Shown piece by piece: positions 25,301 to 37,434 of a stretch of DNA of 64,000 nt. Source of the DNA: Phoronis australis (taxonomy: Eukaryota; Phoronida; Phoronidae); contig NMRA01000523.1 of the NCBI GenBank assembly GCA_002633005.1, positions 60,748 to 124,747 of the forward strand. Direction: 5' to 3'. The position numbers were made by a program, and so were the translations under genes. Every line of letters begins with the position of its first letter. Position 1 is the first letter of the stretch. The notes under the pieces were generated by a model, which was not told the DNA's origin, made no database searches, and saw nothing but the letters and a program-made list of their open reading frames with translations.

Positions 25301-28300
25301 TGTCTGGCCATCAGGATCTGTCAGTATCTCAGGCTGTCGGAGGCAGAAGGGTCTAGTCGTATACTGGCCCACTGGGCATGTGATAAGGTAATGTGTAATA
25401 GTCGTTGGTTTTACGCTGCAAGCTTAAAGGGACATTTGCTGAATTTTTAGTAATTTTGTCTGGCCATCAGGGTCTGAAAGCACATGAACACTACAGTTAG
25501 TTTCAGAAGAAACTAGATGTATTTTTAAAAAACTTCTGTTTGGCACACCAAATTTGGACTAACTTCTTTCTAGAATCATTAGATAGTCTAATTATACTTT
25601 CGTAGCAGTGAAACTAATAGCATTTTTGTCAAACGCTGGTCAGAATTTAGTGTGACGTTATTGCGTCTAGCCACTTACTGTTAATTTTGTGAAAGGACAT
25701 GCAAGGAAAATTGTCACAGAATCAACCTTGTACGTGGGGGCAACACCTTTCAAGGTATTGTCAAGATTCAGCTGAAATTGAAACTGATTCTAGCCGAAAA
25801 GAAAATGAATAATAACCCATGCTTCAAAGGGTCGAATATCGGAGTTGTCTAGATTATTTTTAAAACTACTTAAAGTCACTCAGTCACAGTGTCATCAGTA
25901 CTCTTAGTTGTGCTATTGCACACTCCCGTTACTCACCATAAGTCCACCGTAGGCTATGCATAGTATAGCGACACCAGTGTGATGCCATAGCATCTTATTC
26001 TTCCCTGAAGAACCATCATACTGTACAAGCTATCATGGGGGTCTGTAGGTTTAGGAGAGTGGCCATGCCATATTCATGTATTTGGCAACAAAATTTTATG
26101 TGTCTGAATTTTTTTCAAAGTCTTAAGAGTGTCATCATGGTCTTCTTTTTCCTGCCAACGCAGTACGGTTTTGCTACGGTTTTAGAACTGAGATAAACCA
26201 AGAGGCACTATGTGGACAGTCTCACTTAGACATTGGGTTAGTGTGGTCTGAGAGGGCATCGTCAAGTGACATTGAGCCTGTGGCATGGGAAATACTGGCC
26301 ACTTCTTTGAGATGGCAAGATTAAAGGGATGTCAAGTCGTAGACTAGAAAACATGACAAAACTAATAAAATCATCTCATTTAATTAGATGTCTAGTTAAT
26401 GTGGTTTCAAGTGTTGCTAAAAATTAATATAACTTTACGCATGGTGATACAGGTTTGATGTCAATACTGCATTTGGAAGAAAGTAATTAAGCTGGCAATG
26501 CCACTGACTACACTTTCACTGGTTTTTGTTAATAATCACACAGCCAATTCAAATTTCTAGAATGAAATGAGGAAGCAATGCGTGACTTAGTGCTTGATGT
26601 GCGCGTGTAGTTCCATGACCGGTGGCCTTATTTCACTTTCTGTCTGTTTGTTAGGTACAACAAACTAACGTTGATGATGAGACTGTCGCCAGAGCCATAG
26701 CGACCAAACTAGGGGACACTCCAGGTGTATCTTATTCAGAGATTGCCAACAGAGCCATCGAGAGTGGCAAGACAGACTTGGCCATAAGGGTATGTCCGAC
26801 TGCTGTAACAGTACACGCAAAAAATAATCAGACAAGTTTGACCCAAAATTCTCTGTTGTGGTGGCTCAACACAAGCAGTATTTCTGTTATTTTATTGATT
26901 TGATGGTTGAGTGCAATTAATGGAATTCATTATCGGGGTAACTATAACGACAAATCATGATTAGTTTTGAAGAGTCGTTGGCGGTCGTGATGGGGAAACA
27001 CTATTGTCTGATTACTTCTGATTTGTATTGCTTTTCATGAAAATTTGTTTAGGATGTTAACTGCAGAGGTCACTTGTAACCATTTCTGCAATTACCCATC
27101 ACTTCAGTAATACTCCAAGGACATGAAACTAATGAAATACCTTATTTAGTTGTAATAATTGATTAGTTCAGGCAGTCATGTGAAGTCTTCATTCTTAATT
27201 ATGCAAATTAATTCTTTGTGCATCAAAATTATGATTTTTATACTTTAACAGTTATGAAAGTTGCGTTATGTTTGCAACCCACTTTCAAATCTCTTGATGA
27301 AGCTGAAAACTGAATTTCCCTTTACTTGTCATTTGACCTTTCGCAAGCTCCGCCCACTTGTCAATTCTCTTACTGCATCAGTTCTCAGTGTGTTCTTGTA
27401 TTGGTTGGTTTTTGTGCAGTTGTTGGAGTATGAGCCTAAGGCTGCTGAGCAAGTGCCACTATTGATGAAGATATCAAGGGACAGACTGGCCCTTGAGAAG
27501 GCTATAGAGAGTGGAGATACTGACCTCAGTAAGTAGAGTGTGTCATGGGCCCCTTGTGGGGAATCATGGGGAAGGCACTGGTCTCACATAGTGGGGACAC
27601 TGATCACCTTGAGTCGAGTGTATTATGGGGCCCTGTAAGGGAAACTCTCAGGTAATGTACGGTCCTTAACTAATGGGACACTGACCTCAGTGAGGAGATA
27701 GTATTGTGGGTCTGGTGTGCGGCACCCCACAAAAACATAGTTCAACTCCCAACTGTGACAAATATTGGTCCGTCAGAGGTGGGCCTCACAAATGAACTGA
27801 AACCAGGAGGAATGTTGGACTGTGGATCTCATTTTCAGAGTAAATTGTTTAATCAAGTATGTGACTGTGTTTACCGGCAGGTTATTGTGGTAATACTGAG
27901 GTTGGCAGGCTCACCATGGCAAAGGAACAAGTAGCCATCAGCAATGTCTTTGTAATACTAATGCCCATTTGCAATGTTACCGAGTCCAGTATTCATTTAA
28001 TATGAAGTTATCAAACCTTTATTTGTACAAAAATGCAATAATCAGAAACTTTTTGAAATGTTCTTCTGATGTTACGAATCTCTGTGGCTCCTATTGAGAA
28101 TGGTCATTAGCTCCTGATTCCTGCAAACTGAGTGTGTCTCCCTCTAGCTGTGTTTCTAGACAACAACTCTATGGCCCTTGATCAAGAATCAGTCAAATTA
28201 AATTTGATTCAATGTACTTCACCTGGACAAATTGTAATGTCCATCATCTGACCTGTACATTGTTGTTTTTTTATCAGAGGACCCGCCATTTTTATTCTGT

Positions 28301-31300
28301 TTCAGTTTACTTGGTCATTCTGCATCTGAGAGATTCGATGAAGCTCGGCGACTTCCTTATGACGATAAGAAATCATTCTGTAGCATACTCGCTATTTCAA
28401 CAGGTGAACGCAATTACCGTACATCCTTTAAGTAATATTCATTCTAAAAATTTGTATTTATGTTCTACAATTTCACCCATTTCAAAATTAAATTCTACCT
28501 GTTGTTGACTACTAAAGACCCATCAGCTAAAGGAATATTGGATAAATGCCCCTCATATCTGCAACTAAACTTACCCGTTTCCATGCCAATCTTTGTCACT
28601 AGTTTGGAAAGATTTTTTGCTGATGTGGACCATGTTAATGCCTATTGAATTTTTTAGCCGTTCAAAGTATAATGTAGATGGTGTGACTAACTTAAGCTCA
28701 GTTTCTTCCAATAACACTCGAAATCGGCTAACATATTATCTTTTAAATCTTGAAATATGCCTTATTGTAAAATTGACCAGTACCTTATCCTAAGTTTCAT
28801 TTTCTTTCAGTATTGTCGTGAAGAAAACAAACTAAAGATGCTTCAGGATCTACACTACCAGGATGACAACTTTCAGGAGGAGGGGCATTGTAAAGTGATT
28901 GACAGCTACACTGAAGAGGCATGATGGTTTTTCAGTGTTCTATAGGCTTAATGTGGCCACATTAATTCTCATTATTCTTCAACGCAAACCCTTGATATGA
29001 TGATGTTACACTGCATAGTCGTTTATGTATCAAGTTTCATTTCATCAGCTCTGCAAGATTTATGCATCATTTGAAATGAAAACCATGCAAATGTTAATGT
29101 TTACCATTTGTGTAATTTTCTAAATAGAGAATTTTGTCTTGTTTTTACAGAGAATTGACAGTCGCTTAAGCAATTTAGTGGCAGCGCATGATGCGTATTT
29201 GAAGGCCAAGAATGATTGGGCTGCAAAGGTCTGTTGATTTAACTAGTAATTAAAGGAATGATTTACTTTTAATTACTGGACTCTTGAGCTATTTCTGTTT
29301 CACTCACTGTGAGGATTCTTCAATTTTGGACAAAGAAGTCGCTAAAGGTTGTAAGTTCATCAATAATTTCGCCATTGTCATTACTTCACAGTGTGTATTC
29401 TGAGCAAACCATTCTAACTACCTTGGAGTTTTCTGTTTTATTTGACTCCGAACAGATAATTATGATGTGCGCTAATTTTATTGGCGAAAACTTAAAGGGA
29501 CGTTATCGGTTTCACGTCTGAAAATGAATTTTTGTGATTATTGATGGGTAGGATAGACTCGATGAAGTTACAAAGCCACAAAAATTCATCATGTTTCCGG
29601 TCCTATTACAAATTGTAATTTCTCACTGTTGTCTACCAGCCATTTGATGAAATTAAGGTACAAGTCTTTACAATTTAAATAACGTTAAAAATACTCAGCT
29701 ACTTAAAGTGGCATAGAGAGAGAAAAATGAGTCAGATTAAATGCATTTCACAGTGGTTCTCTGCCACTGAATTAAATGTCAAACTGTTTACAAGATATTT
29801 TTACAGTCTGTTTGTAAAGATTTTGAATTTCTGTTGATGTCAAAGAGTTTTTCATTTAGTTTCAAAATTTCAAAAAACAACCTGTAGACTGCTCATCACT
29901 ACTCAGTTTTTCTCCCACATGTCAAAGCCTGTCTCCTTATTTGGTATGGCAAGACATAGACATAGCACTTTTACCTTATTTAGAAAATGTGACCTTAGAC
30001 CTTTGATGTAAGCATAACAAACGTGATTTCAAGCAGCAGTCAGTTCTACTTCTTGGAGGTCATGCACGCATTTTTAATATTTAGGAGCAGAGAATTTGAC
30101 AGTTGTGTTGAGATGAAAGAGTTAACTTTATATTTTGTCTGTGTTTCAAAAATAGTGAATCTAATGATGTTTTTAGAAATTCTTGCTTTTTACGAATTTT
30201 GGCGTTCCATGCCTCTTTAATGTGTGAGATTTCACTCAATGGCGGAGAGTTCAGCTGCTACTGGGGACGTGGTGGGTTTAACTCTGTGCTACTTCTAATT
30301 ACTATAAAATTACTTTCTCACTGAGATTGTTCCTGTAACGGAATGCCCACCCCCTGAGTTTCTAGTTCCTCTTTTCATAAACATCGGGCGTTAACCCCAG
30401 TGGATTTTTCATATATTTATTTATAGTATGTTGCAATAACCTCATACTGAACTCAAATGATTAACTGTTAGCAGGTATGACGGAACATTATTAATTTGTT
30501 TAATATTTCTCTTTGTTTTGTGAAATTTTACAAAACAGAATATATTTGCTACTTTCGCAAAACACTGAAGACTATTCACTCTTTCTAGTTCATAACTGTA
30601 CAATTATACTCCCACAGCACTGCGATGAACAAGTCAAGCTATTGAAGTACCAGAGACGTTTGGAAGAAGAGCTCAACAGACAGTATCTTGACCTCTCTCT
30701 ACATCAAACTATTTACAACCTTACCATGAGTGGTAATCATAAACTTGCGGAACAGATGAGGAAAGAGTTCAAAGTGCCTGATAAACGGCAAGTTGCGTTG
30801 ATCATTCATTTCAAGATGCTATAAACAGGCGTGCTATGAAAATTGGTATTGAAGCACACCATTTGCAGTTATAGCACTTGTGTGCGGCTAGTATTTTTTA
30901 AACATTTTGGGTTTGGAGGGGTTAACTAGTCTGCATAGTGTCTTAGAATGTTGCAGAGTGTTTTTAATGATGGTTGTCATTCAAACTCAATGGGCCATTT
31001 GAACTCGACATGCCACGTCAGTGAAAGTAGCTCGTTGTGGACCCTGCCGTCAGTCACAAGACCCTTTAATACTAACTTAACTCCGATATGAGCGGAGCTT
31101 TGAGATCAACTGCGAAGTAAATTGAATCGTTCATACCAGCTTTGGTAGTTAACGGCATCAATGTAAACGGTAGGTGACATTGTCATTAACGCAGTAATCG
31201 CTAGGTAGCGCTGATGCATCCCGTGCATTCTGAGATTTTTTTAATTGGACAATTTGGGAAAATTTACGTGTGCTGGATTGGTGATTATTTGAGCAAAATA

Positions 31301-33046
31301 TAAGCATTGGTGAAGACACGCCCCTTTAGTTGTTGACGATAACAGTGGCCCCTGGTGATAATTTCATTGGCACCGAAGTTGACCATTCATACCACACCAG
31401 GACTGAAGTTAACTGTTCATACTGACTACAACTACCCAACACATCGACGCATCGACATTGAAAACATCCATAGAACTGTTCCAGTTGGCTTCTGTGTGAC
31501 TGTAAATAGTGCTTAACAAACGATTTATTGTCGTAGCTGTGGAAATAATTATTCTGTTACCCCTCATGCATTCTGAATAGCCCAGCCTGGAATGAATGGC
31601 ACTCTGGATAGTCATTGTGTCACGTGTCTTAAGTAATTACAAATCCCTAATTTACTAATAATTTGAACCTGGTCGGAAAGTATTTTGCAGCTGCACGTTT
31701 CAGCCAGTACATGATATTGTTTATGATTTTGTTTGTAACGGAAGCATTTTTTGCAGATTTTGGTGGCTAAAAATTGGTGCTTTGGCTGAAGCAGGTGACT
31801 GGATGGAACTTGACAAATTTCACAAGAGTAAGAAGTCTCCTATTGGTTACGAGGTAAGTGGATGTGGATGTGTGGCTCTGCTATGGTCACCTAATCAATT
31901 CGCTAGGTACAAATCTAAGAGCAAGCATCCTGAATATATTAAGTTTTTGTCATTTTTTCAATCTAAGTTTGACAAAATGAGTTTGGTTTAGTATTTTGTG
32001 ATGTGTGTTTTTTAACTTATTACAAAGTGGGAAGTATTTTTATGTGCTTCGTATTTTGATTGAAATATTCTGTTTCAGCCTTTTGTTGATGTTTGTATCA
32101 AGCACAGTAACAAATATGAAGCTCAGAAGTATGTGCCGAAAGTGTCAGCTGACAACAAAGTGAGGTGCTATGTGAAAGTGGGGTGAGTTTTATGGCTTCC
32201 ATGTTTATGACCTGTTACAACACTGGCTGTTGTCGATTCTAGTTCCCGCAGTCCTTTTTTCATTTTGGAATGACGCATGCTCTTGTGTTGGCACACGGTG
32301 TAATAACTGAATAGTGCTCATTGAGATGATGAAGAGAATGCGTACAGGCTCAAATTGACTTGGCAAGTCTCGTCATTTTATGTGGCGAGCGTGGAAGTTT
32401 GAATTCTTTGCAAACAAGAATTGTTTTCTAATCTGAGTAAGAAACTGGTTCAGATAAATTTTTCATCGATAAGTGTAGGACGGTGTAAATTAAAAGTTAT
32501 TGCTTCTTGGATGGAACACGGGTTCGTGGCCATTTTAAGGCATACAGCCTCAATGCCAACATAGCTATCACATTGGCCGGTGTGTGCTTTGTCATCCACT
32601 GGGGTCTGACTTAAGACTTAAGAAATTGGGTCTTGTGCTCCCTCTTCAAATTTGCTGAAAAAGTGTTGAACCAAGTCATTGAGAGCATATCACAGTCTAG
32701 AAATACTTTACAGGAAGAGTCTCAGTTACTAGCTGTCATGCGTTTATTCTCAGACACTTTGTACTTTTGCTCAAGTGAGATTTAAATATTTGTCAGAAAT
32801 AGTTGCTTGGGACAGAAGGTCAAATTTCTCACTCAATTCCTTAAGTCACTTTTTCACGAAACGGAACCCGGGTATTGTTATTCAACTATGTGCCCTTGCA
32901 GCAATTTGCAAGAAGCAGCCGAGACGGCCTTCCAGCAGAAGAGTGAGGAAGGACTCGAGTTTGTGTTGAAGAGATGTGGGCCCATGAACAGGACGTTGGC
33001 TGAGAAGATTGTTCAGATGAGAGCTCAACTGTCGGGCAGGAAGTAA
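13325..33046 (+). CDS. VPS16: VPS16, HOPS/CORVET core subunit, 21 coding exons
   Basis: Exons: 13325-13374, 14325-14413, 15235-15335, 16880-17008, 18518-18662, 19309-19427, 20526-20701, 21243-21317, 21692-21786, 22434-22636, 24348-24475, 25243-25387, 26655-26789, 27420-27528, 28306-28403, 28811-28918, 29151-29228, 30618-30787, 31757-31853, 32079-32182, 32902-33046. They sum to 2499 nt, 832 residues plus stop; human VPS16 has 839. All junction phases agree, and the product aligns with human VPS16 from end to end (start [52 protein letters not shown]). The N-terminal beta-propeller domain covers about 1-410 and the C-terminal alpha-solenoid about 500-830. The family is a scaffold of HOPS and CORVET, binding VPS33 and tethering endosomes, lysosomes and autophagosomes for SNARE-mediated fusion. 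Sixteen introns are ordinary GT-AG; four are unusual and listed separately. The start is the first ATG in the conserved context. Confidence 0.96.
13375..14324 (+). other. VPS16 intron 1 and typical intron content
   Basis: A GT-AG intron without recognisable genes. Most other VPS16 introns (0.2-2 kb) likewise hold only AT-rich unique sequence, apart from the repeats listed separately. The intron 2 region around 14750-15000 shares AATCTCAAAAACGC-type sequence with 45660-45960 and 58430-58600, a dispersed repeat. Confidence 0.6.
15752..16433 (+). repeat. Family M MITE in VPS16 intron 3, with internal insertion
   Basis: The left terminus GGGGTCTGTCACACGAAAAG and right terminus TCACTTTCACGAAACAGTCCCC are the inverted ends of family M. 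The copy is 682 bp instead of about 290, because other sequence, including the repeat at 16268-16393, sits inside. Confidence 0.55.
16268..16393 (+). repeat. Dispersed repeat shared with 35821-35945
   Basis: Both copies share AAACTCGTTCTTAAAAACATTTG-like sequence, TTGCTATRTGTTGYG and a CCAAGCAATC...GGAATTAGCGT end. In the 36-kb region it abuts the breakpoint of a truncated Shisa exon. Confidence 0.6.
21318..21691 (+). other. VPS16: U12-type AT-AC intron (VPS16 intron 8)
   Basis: The intron begins ATATCCTTT, the exact minor-spliceosome donor consensus. It contains TTCCTTAAC, the exact U12 branch-site consensus, at 21674-21682, and ends CTCCTCAC, 10-11 nt after the branch adenosine. Using this AT-AC pair gives the residue string [18 protein letters not shown], the same length as the human segment. 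The nearby AG (21701-21702) would shift the frame. Splicing by the minor spliceosome is therefore well supported. Confidence 0.93.
24476..25242 (+). other. VPS16: U12-type GT-AG intron (VPS16 intron 11)
   Basis: The donor is GTATCCTTTA, the full U12 consensus. The branch candidate TTCCATGAC (25223-25231) fits TTCCTTRAY with one mismatch, and the AG ends 11-12 nt after the branch A. Splicing restores [19 protein letters not shown] in phase 2, collinear with human VPS16. Confidence 0.88.
27511..27699 (+). repeat. 80-bp tandem repeats spanning the exon 14 donor
   Basis: GTGGAGATACTGACCTCAGT at the end of VPS16 exon 14 recurs in diverged form at 27591 (GTGGGGACACTGATCACCTT) and 27673 (TGGGACACTGACCTCAGTGA). 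The spacing is about 80 bp. The third unit carries a decoy donor, CTCA|GTGAGG. Confidence 0.65.
28919..29150 (+). other. VPS16: GC-AG intron (VPS16 intron 16)
   Basis: The exon ends ACT GAA GAG and the intron starts GCATGA; no GT donor near it keeps the frame. The acceptor is GTTTTTACAG. Joining in phase 0 gives SYTEE-RIDSRLS, as in the human SYAAEERIEGR segment. Confidence 0.8.
30788..31756 (+). other. VPS16: GC-AG intron (VPS16 intron 18)
   Basis: The donor CG|GCAAGT is the strongest GC-donor consensus and the acceptor is TTTTTTGCAG. Joining gives VPDKR-FWWLK, matching human IPDKRLWWLK. No in-frame GT donor is available. Confidence 0.87.
32601..32871 (+). repeat. Family M MITE just upstream of the last VPS16 exon
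   Basis: It starts GGGGTCTGACTTAAGACTTA and ends AAGTCACTTTTTCACGAAAC followed by GGAACCCG. The element ends only about 30 nt before the acceptor at 32901, so the branch region of intron 20 lies in or beside it. Confidence 0.7.
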
Positions 33047-33240
33047 CCAGTGTGATAGTTGGTGATATGCACCTCCACTCTGGATCACTGCAATATTTCT
33101 GTGGTTTAATTCCGGGGTCATATTTCAGACGAGAACTCGACTCTCGTGCGGGAAGTAATTGAATGACCATGTTAGACAGTTTGTGGTGTGCTCCTCCACA
33201 ATTATAGTCCAAGGAGTGTGGTTGAACGTCGCCTTTGACA
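33018..33240 (+). repeat. 112-bp duplication across the VPS16 stop codon
   Basis: The coding end and start of the 3' UTR (GAGCTCAACTGTCGGGCAGG, AAGTAA, then a GTGGTxTGCxCCTCCAC-like stretch) is repeated in diverged form from 33130 (GAACTCGACTCTCGTGCGGG, AAGTAA). The second copy is non-coding. Confidence 0.65.
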
Positions 33241-33267
33241 ACTTTCACATCAAGTTTTTTTTGGACC

Positions 33268-33273
33268 AATAAA
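33268..33273 (+). terminator. VPS16: Candidate poly(A) signal of VPS16
   Basis: AATAAA lies 222 bp beyond the stop codon, after a T-rich stretch. It is the first canonical signal downstream. The true cleavage site cannot be seen. Confidence 0.5.
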
Positions 33274-34589
33274 CCCTGACAAAATTTTGTGAGCTGTTTA
33301 TTATGCTGGTAGTCACAAGGTATGGCAGTTTGAAGTCGTCACGCACATATTCGAGTTTGCACTCAAATTACTGCACGAACTAAACAGACGGGAGTTGGAA
33401 TCGTTCAGCAAAAATAGGAAAGGACTGATGAGTCATGCACAGGTAGCAGGTAACATGTTCTGATTGACTGATCCTGCCTTAAAAGGTGAACCTGGGTGGG
33501 ATGTTGGACCTGAGGGCGCGAGACACAATCTTTCGTTTGGCAAAAAAATTGTCTGAATGATCTTCCATTTATTTCATCATTTTGGCTGTTGCCAACTATG
33601 GATAGTCTGTAGAGGACCATAAGCACTTTCCTTGCCTTGCCACCTCAATGCTTATATGGTGACCTGGGCATTTTACCAGGTGGCATTTGACTTTATGCTA
33701 AGCATTGGGCCGTGTCTCTATAAAAAGTCAAAAGACTTGAAAATTGTTCTGCATAGTGGTTCATATCAGCACAGACAATGTCTTTATTTTTTATTGTGCT
33801 GATGTTTGTCAGCTTTTTGTTCTGTGTCATCTATAGTGTAGTTCCCAATGTTTATTTGCTTTATTCATGAGTGCACGAAATGTACCGCTTTAAGGGGGAG
33901 TGGGTCGGCACTTGCTGCTAGTGTTTGCGTTTTTCGTTATATAGGTGACGATGCAAATACACAAAATAGTTTATTGTTTTCACAAATCATTGAAACTAAA
34001 CAAACTAGCAACAGTTTTTTTAAATGTGTCTATGATTCTTGGAAGGAAATGTCCAGACACTTTCATAATAGCCAAGGTTCCAGCTAACTTCAGCACGCAA
34101 ATGAACGAGATACGGAACTAGTCTTTTTGTGTTTGTAGTTTTGTTTTCACTACGAAAAAATTAAATTCTTGCAGGGGCAGTGGGGCAAATGTTTCATTAC
34201 ACTCCTGAAGGTGATGATTATGATTGAACAGTCCCTGAGACGTTTTGGTTTACTGCCTGTCTCGATGGGTTGTACCGAGGTGTGGTCCGGTGGTTGAGAA
34301 TCATTAGGATGTTGTGTTTGCTACTGCATCTTGGTGCTTGGCTATTTCTGTCCACGACTCGATTGTCACCTAGATGTTAATTCGTTGAATAGTGGTATTG
34401 ATTTGTTTTGATAAACGTAGTATGGGGTGAAAATTTATTGCATTGTGAATGGTTGTAGCCTATGTTCATTACCAATGGTTGTACCTAATATTAAAGTATG
34501 TTTTTATGACTTTTCCATCCCATATGATATTAATGTATGGTATATGTTATTATATATATTTATATAATATATATTATAGCATTAATATA
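33274..34589. other. Intergenic stretch
   Basis: No coding frame of note. An AT-only stretch with alternating TATA lies around 34548-34585. The right boundary is where homology to 46.26 kb begins. Confidence 0.5.
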
Positions 34590-35200
34590 TGGTGTAAAAT
34601 CTTTGATCACTGAAGTGCAATATATACAGAAAAGTAATCTGATCTGTAGGTTTATTGAAAGTGCGACCAGTTGCTAAGGTGGTCAGTGAATATCTTAATT
34701 GTCTTATTAAGTTTGAGGTATGTCCTGTTCAGCAATGCCATTTCTGTTGTTATGGTGTAAATTTCATGTTGATGAAAACGACAGTGTAATTACTTGTTAA
34801 TTTAGATAATGAGAAATGTATGTGACATGAAAATCTCAAAAGTTGTTATAAATAATAATTAAATATCACAATTTACTTTCTCAAAATATATGTACAGTTC
34901 TGTAAATTGATGAGAATTAGCAGTGTGAGAATGGAACCACAAACAACAGTTTAGGAGGACCTTGAAGTCCAATACGACCTATTAGGCTACACGTACGCCC
35001 CCAATGAGATTTACCGAAAATAATCCCTTGGTTTACTTGAAATTGTCGTTTCTTTTTCTTTGGTACAGTTGGCGCAAATTCTCCATACCAGTTAACCCAG
35101 TTGTGAGGTCATAGGTTGTGGACCCACGCCACTTAAATAACCACATTTAACGCACCGTTGAAAATAGCTAAGGTGTGACTTCGCCCAAGAGAAGCTCCAG

Positions 35201-35502
35201 GGCTTGTTTCGTAACAAGTGACTAAAGGCTTAAGATAGAAATTTGGTGTCTCCTCCTCTTTCACAATTGCCAAATAAAGGTTTTGTCATATACTAGCACA
35301 CCACTGTGGAGAGATGATGGTTTCAAATTTTCTCACAGTTATGGGTGCATTGAATTTCTCAGACACTTTGTCTTTTGCTAAAATGAGTGTTAATTTTTTC
35401 AAAAATAATCATGTGGAGCCTAAGACCAAATTTGTCTCTGAAGTCCTTTAAGACAGTTTCATGAACAGTGACTTAAAAGTCACTGTTCATGAAACTGTTC
35501 CC
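35201..35502 (+). repeat. Family M MITE
   Basis: Start GGGCTTGTTTCGTAACAAGTG; interior CACAATTGCCAAATAAAGG; the end region TTCATGAAACTGTTCCC forms the palindrome listed at 35453-35498. Confidence 0.65.
35453..35498. repeat. Perfect 22-bp inverted repeat with 2-nt spacer
   Basis: ACAGTTTCATGAACAGTGAC plus TT is followed by AA and then by its exact reverse complement. It sits at the terminus of a family M element and looks like a terminal repeat duplicated back to back. Confidence 0.9.
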
Positions 35503-35734
35503 ATGTTTAGTCTCTAGATGAATTACTTGTGTCACTAAAATGTCAATAAATGGGCGCCTTCTACTACAAGTTTGTGAATGCTTCGATGCTCCGGCAATTC
35601 AAAGGCATCGAGGGGTACACTGAGTATAGTCGTACACACATGCTTTCTTCATCTTGAAACAAAGCAGTCCATTTCCTTCGGACTGGATCATTTGTACCAT
35701 CGAAACATTTTGACCAATCAAGTTCGGCAAGCTA

Positions 35735-35820
35735 TCAGTACTTTTTGATTTCGTCGTATGCTGGTGTTGGTGTAACCTTCACAGTGTCGGGTGAGGTATG
35801 TGTGTACTCGTTACTGTAAT
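35735..35820 (-). pseudogene. Truncated last exon of a Shisa-like paralog
   Basis: It reads NYSNEYTHTSPDTVKV, then TPTPAYDEIKKY and TGA, nearly the same as the Shisa-A last exon. The acceptor and first bases are gone: homology stops at 35820, where an unrelated dispersed repeat begins. The PPPAY motif has become PTPAY, so the WW-binding PPxY is lost. No other exon of this copy remains nearby. Confidence 0.8.
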
Positions 35821-37434
35821 TTCGACGCAAAACTCGTTCTTAAAAACATTTGCCATTTTCAATGTTCTTCATATTCACATTATTGCTATGTGTTGCGTTT
35901 CTAACTAATTTGACCAAGCAATCATGGAGATAAGGAATTAGCGTAGGCCTACACTACTGAGGATAAAAACGGAAGCACTGAACTCGTCAGTCGATAGTGC
36001 AGCAGTAACCAGATATGGAAAGCAATGTTACCAATTTCTTCAGTAGGAGTAGCATAAAAATAAAATTGCCACTAGGGGAACACAGTGGTACTCGGATCCG
36101 CCCAAATGTTGGCATTGTCCGTTGTCAACTTCATTTACATATACTGTACTTGTCAAATTCCATAAAGATCCTGCAGTGAATTTAGGAGATAGAGCCATAA
36201 ACACAAGAAAAACTGCCGTTAAGAGGTGCAGCAGTAGTCAGAGTCGTCCGATAATCACCATCAGCTGTCATCTTCACAGCAAATTTTGTAATCATCGTTA
36301 GAGTGGTTTGGTTGATAAAGGGGCGCACGCCAAAGACAGACAAGAAAACCGTAAAAATGGCTACTAGATGGCACAAATTACATCTAATTCGAAAACGGGA
36401 GCATGTCTGTCATCGATTCTTTTCGAGAGACCTCTTTACCGCATTCCATAAAAATCGGTCAAGCAAATTCAAAGAAACAGAGTAGCAGACCTTTGGACTA
36501 TAGGACCTTCGGAGCATAGAACAAGGAAGTTGACTTCGTAACCACGTCATTCCTCAGCCGGTAACGGCCCTTTTCTGAGTAATGGTCTTTCATAGTACAA
36601 GCCGATACTCCGAACACGTCAATGGTAAAATTAGCTTAGCCTATTAGGGGTTTTAACCCCGCAAATACAGGAAGGCACAACAGATGGAAACGTTGAAATA
36701 AACTGTTAAGAACAAAATACATTTTATCAGAATTTCATTGACTTGGGGGTAGACGAGGCCAGATTTGTATGCCAGTGTTCATTGGTTCGACAAAAGAAGG
36801 TTGCAGTGGATTTCAAAAGATTGTTTTTACTCATCTAGTCATGTGTACGTACCTCTGTTAGGATTGTTCAGATGTCGACGTCTTGTCATGTACAGTATTG
36901 CTGACTACCGTGTAATGTTCTATCCAGCAACTGATCTCTCCACTTTTTCGAGCGGGCATTTGGAATAAAAAATGAAGCCGCTATAAAACCCCGTTTCATC
37001 AAGGTGACGAACTCTTCATTTATACCAATTACAGAGTAAACCTAGCTTAAACTTGCTTTTCACCCACATGGAGGATACACCAGCTCTTGAAATGTTAAAA
37101 GAATGGCGACTCGTTATGGATTGAGACCTTAGTCGCGAAGCCTGGTATGAAAACTTGACGAATGGCCAGTTCTTTTCATTACGGCCCTGGGGTCTGCATG
37201 CGCGCACCCAGTCTGTAACATGAGAGGGCTTGAATTTCCGACGATGTGGACCTTTTTTACCAACAAAAAAAGCGGGAGGAGTAAAAGAAAACAAAAACAA
37301 AAAACGGGTTACCACGTTCGGAGCTGTAAATTGTCCGTTTATGCCTTTTTAGGGGAGTCAAGTCTCGTTTTCTAGGACTTTTTGTTTCTCTGGAGCGGAC
37401 CTCTTGTCTACTTTGCCAAATGGGGGGCTCTTTC

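Noticed and set aside
36765-36968. 67-codon plus-strand ORF
   Set aside because: The paralogous stretch at about 51.7-51.9 kb is interrupted by stops and indels, so the reading frame is not conserved.
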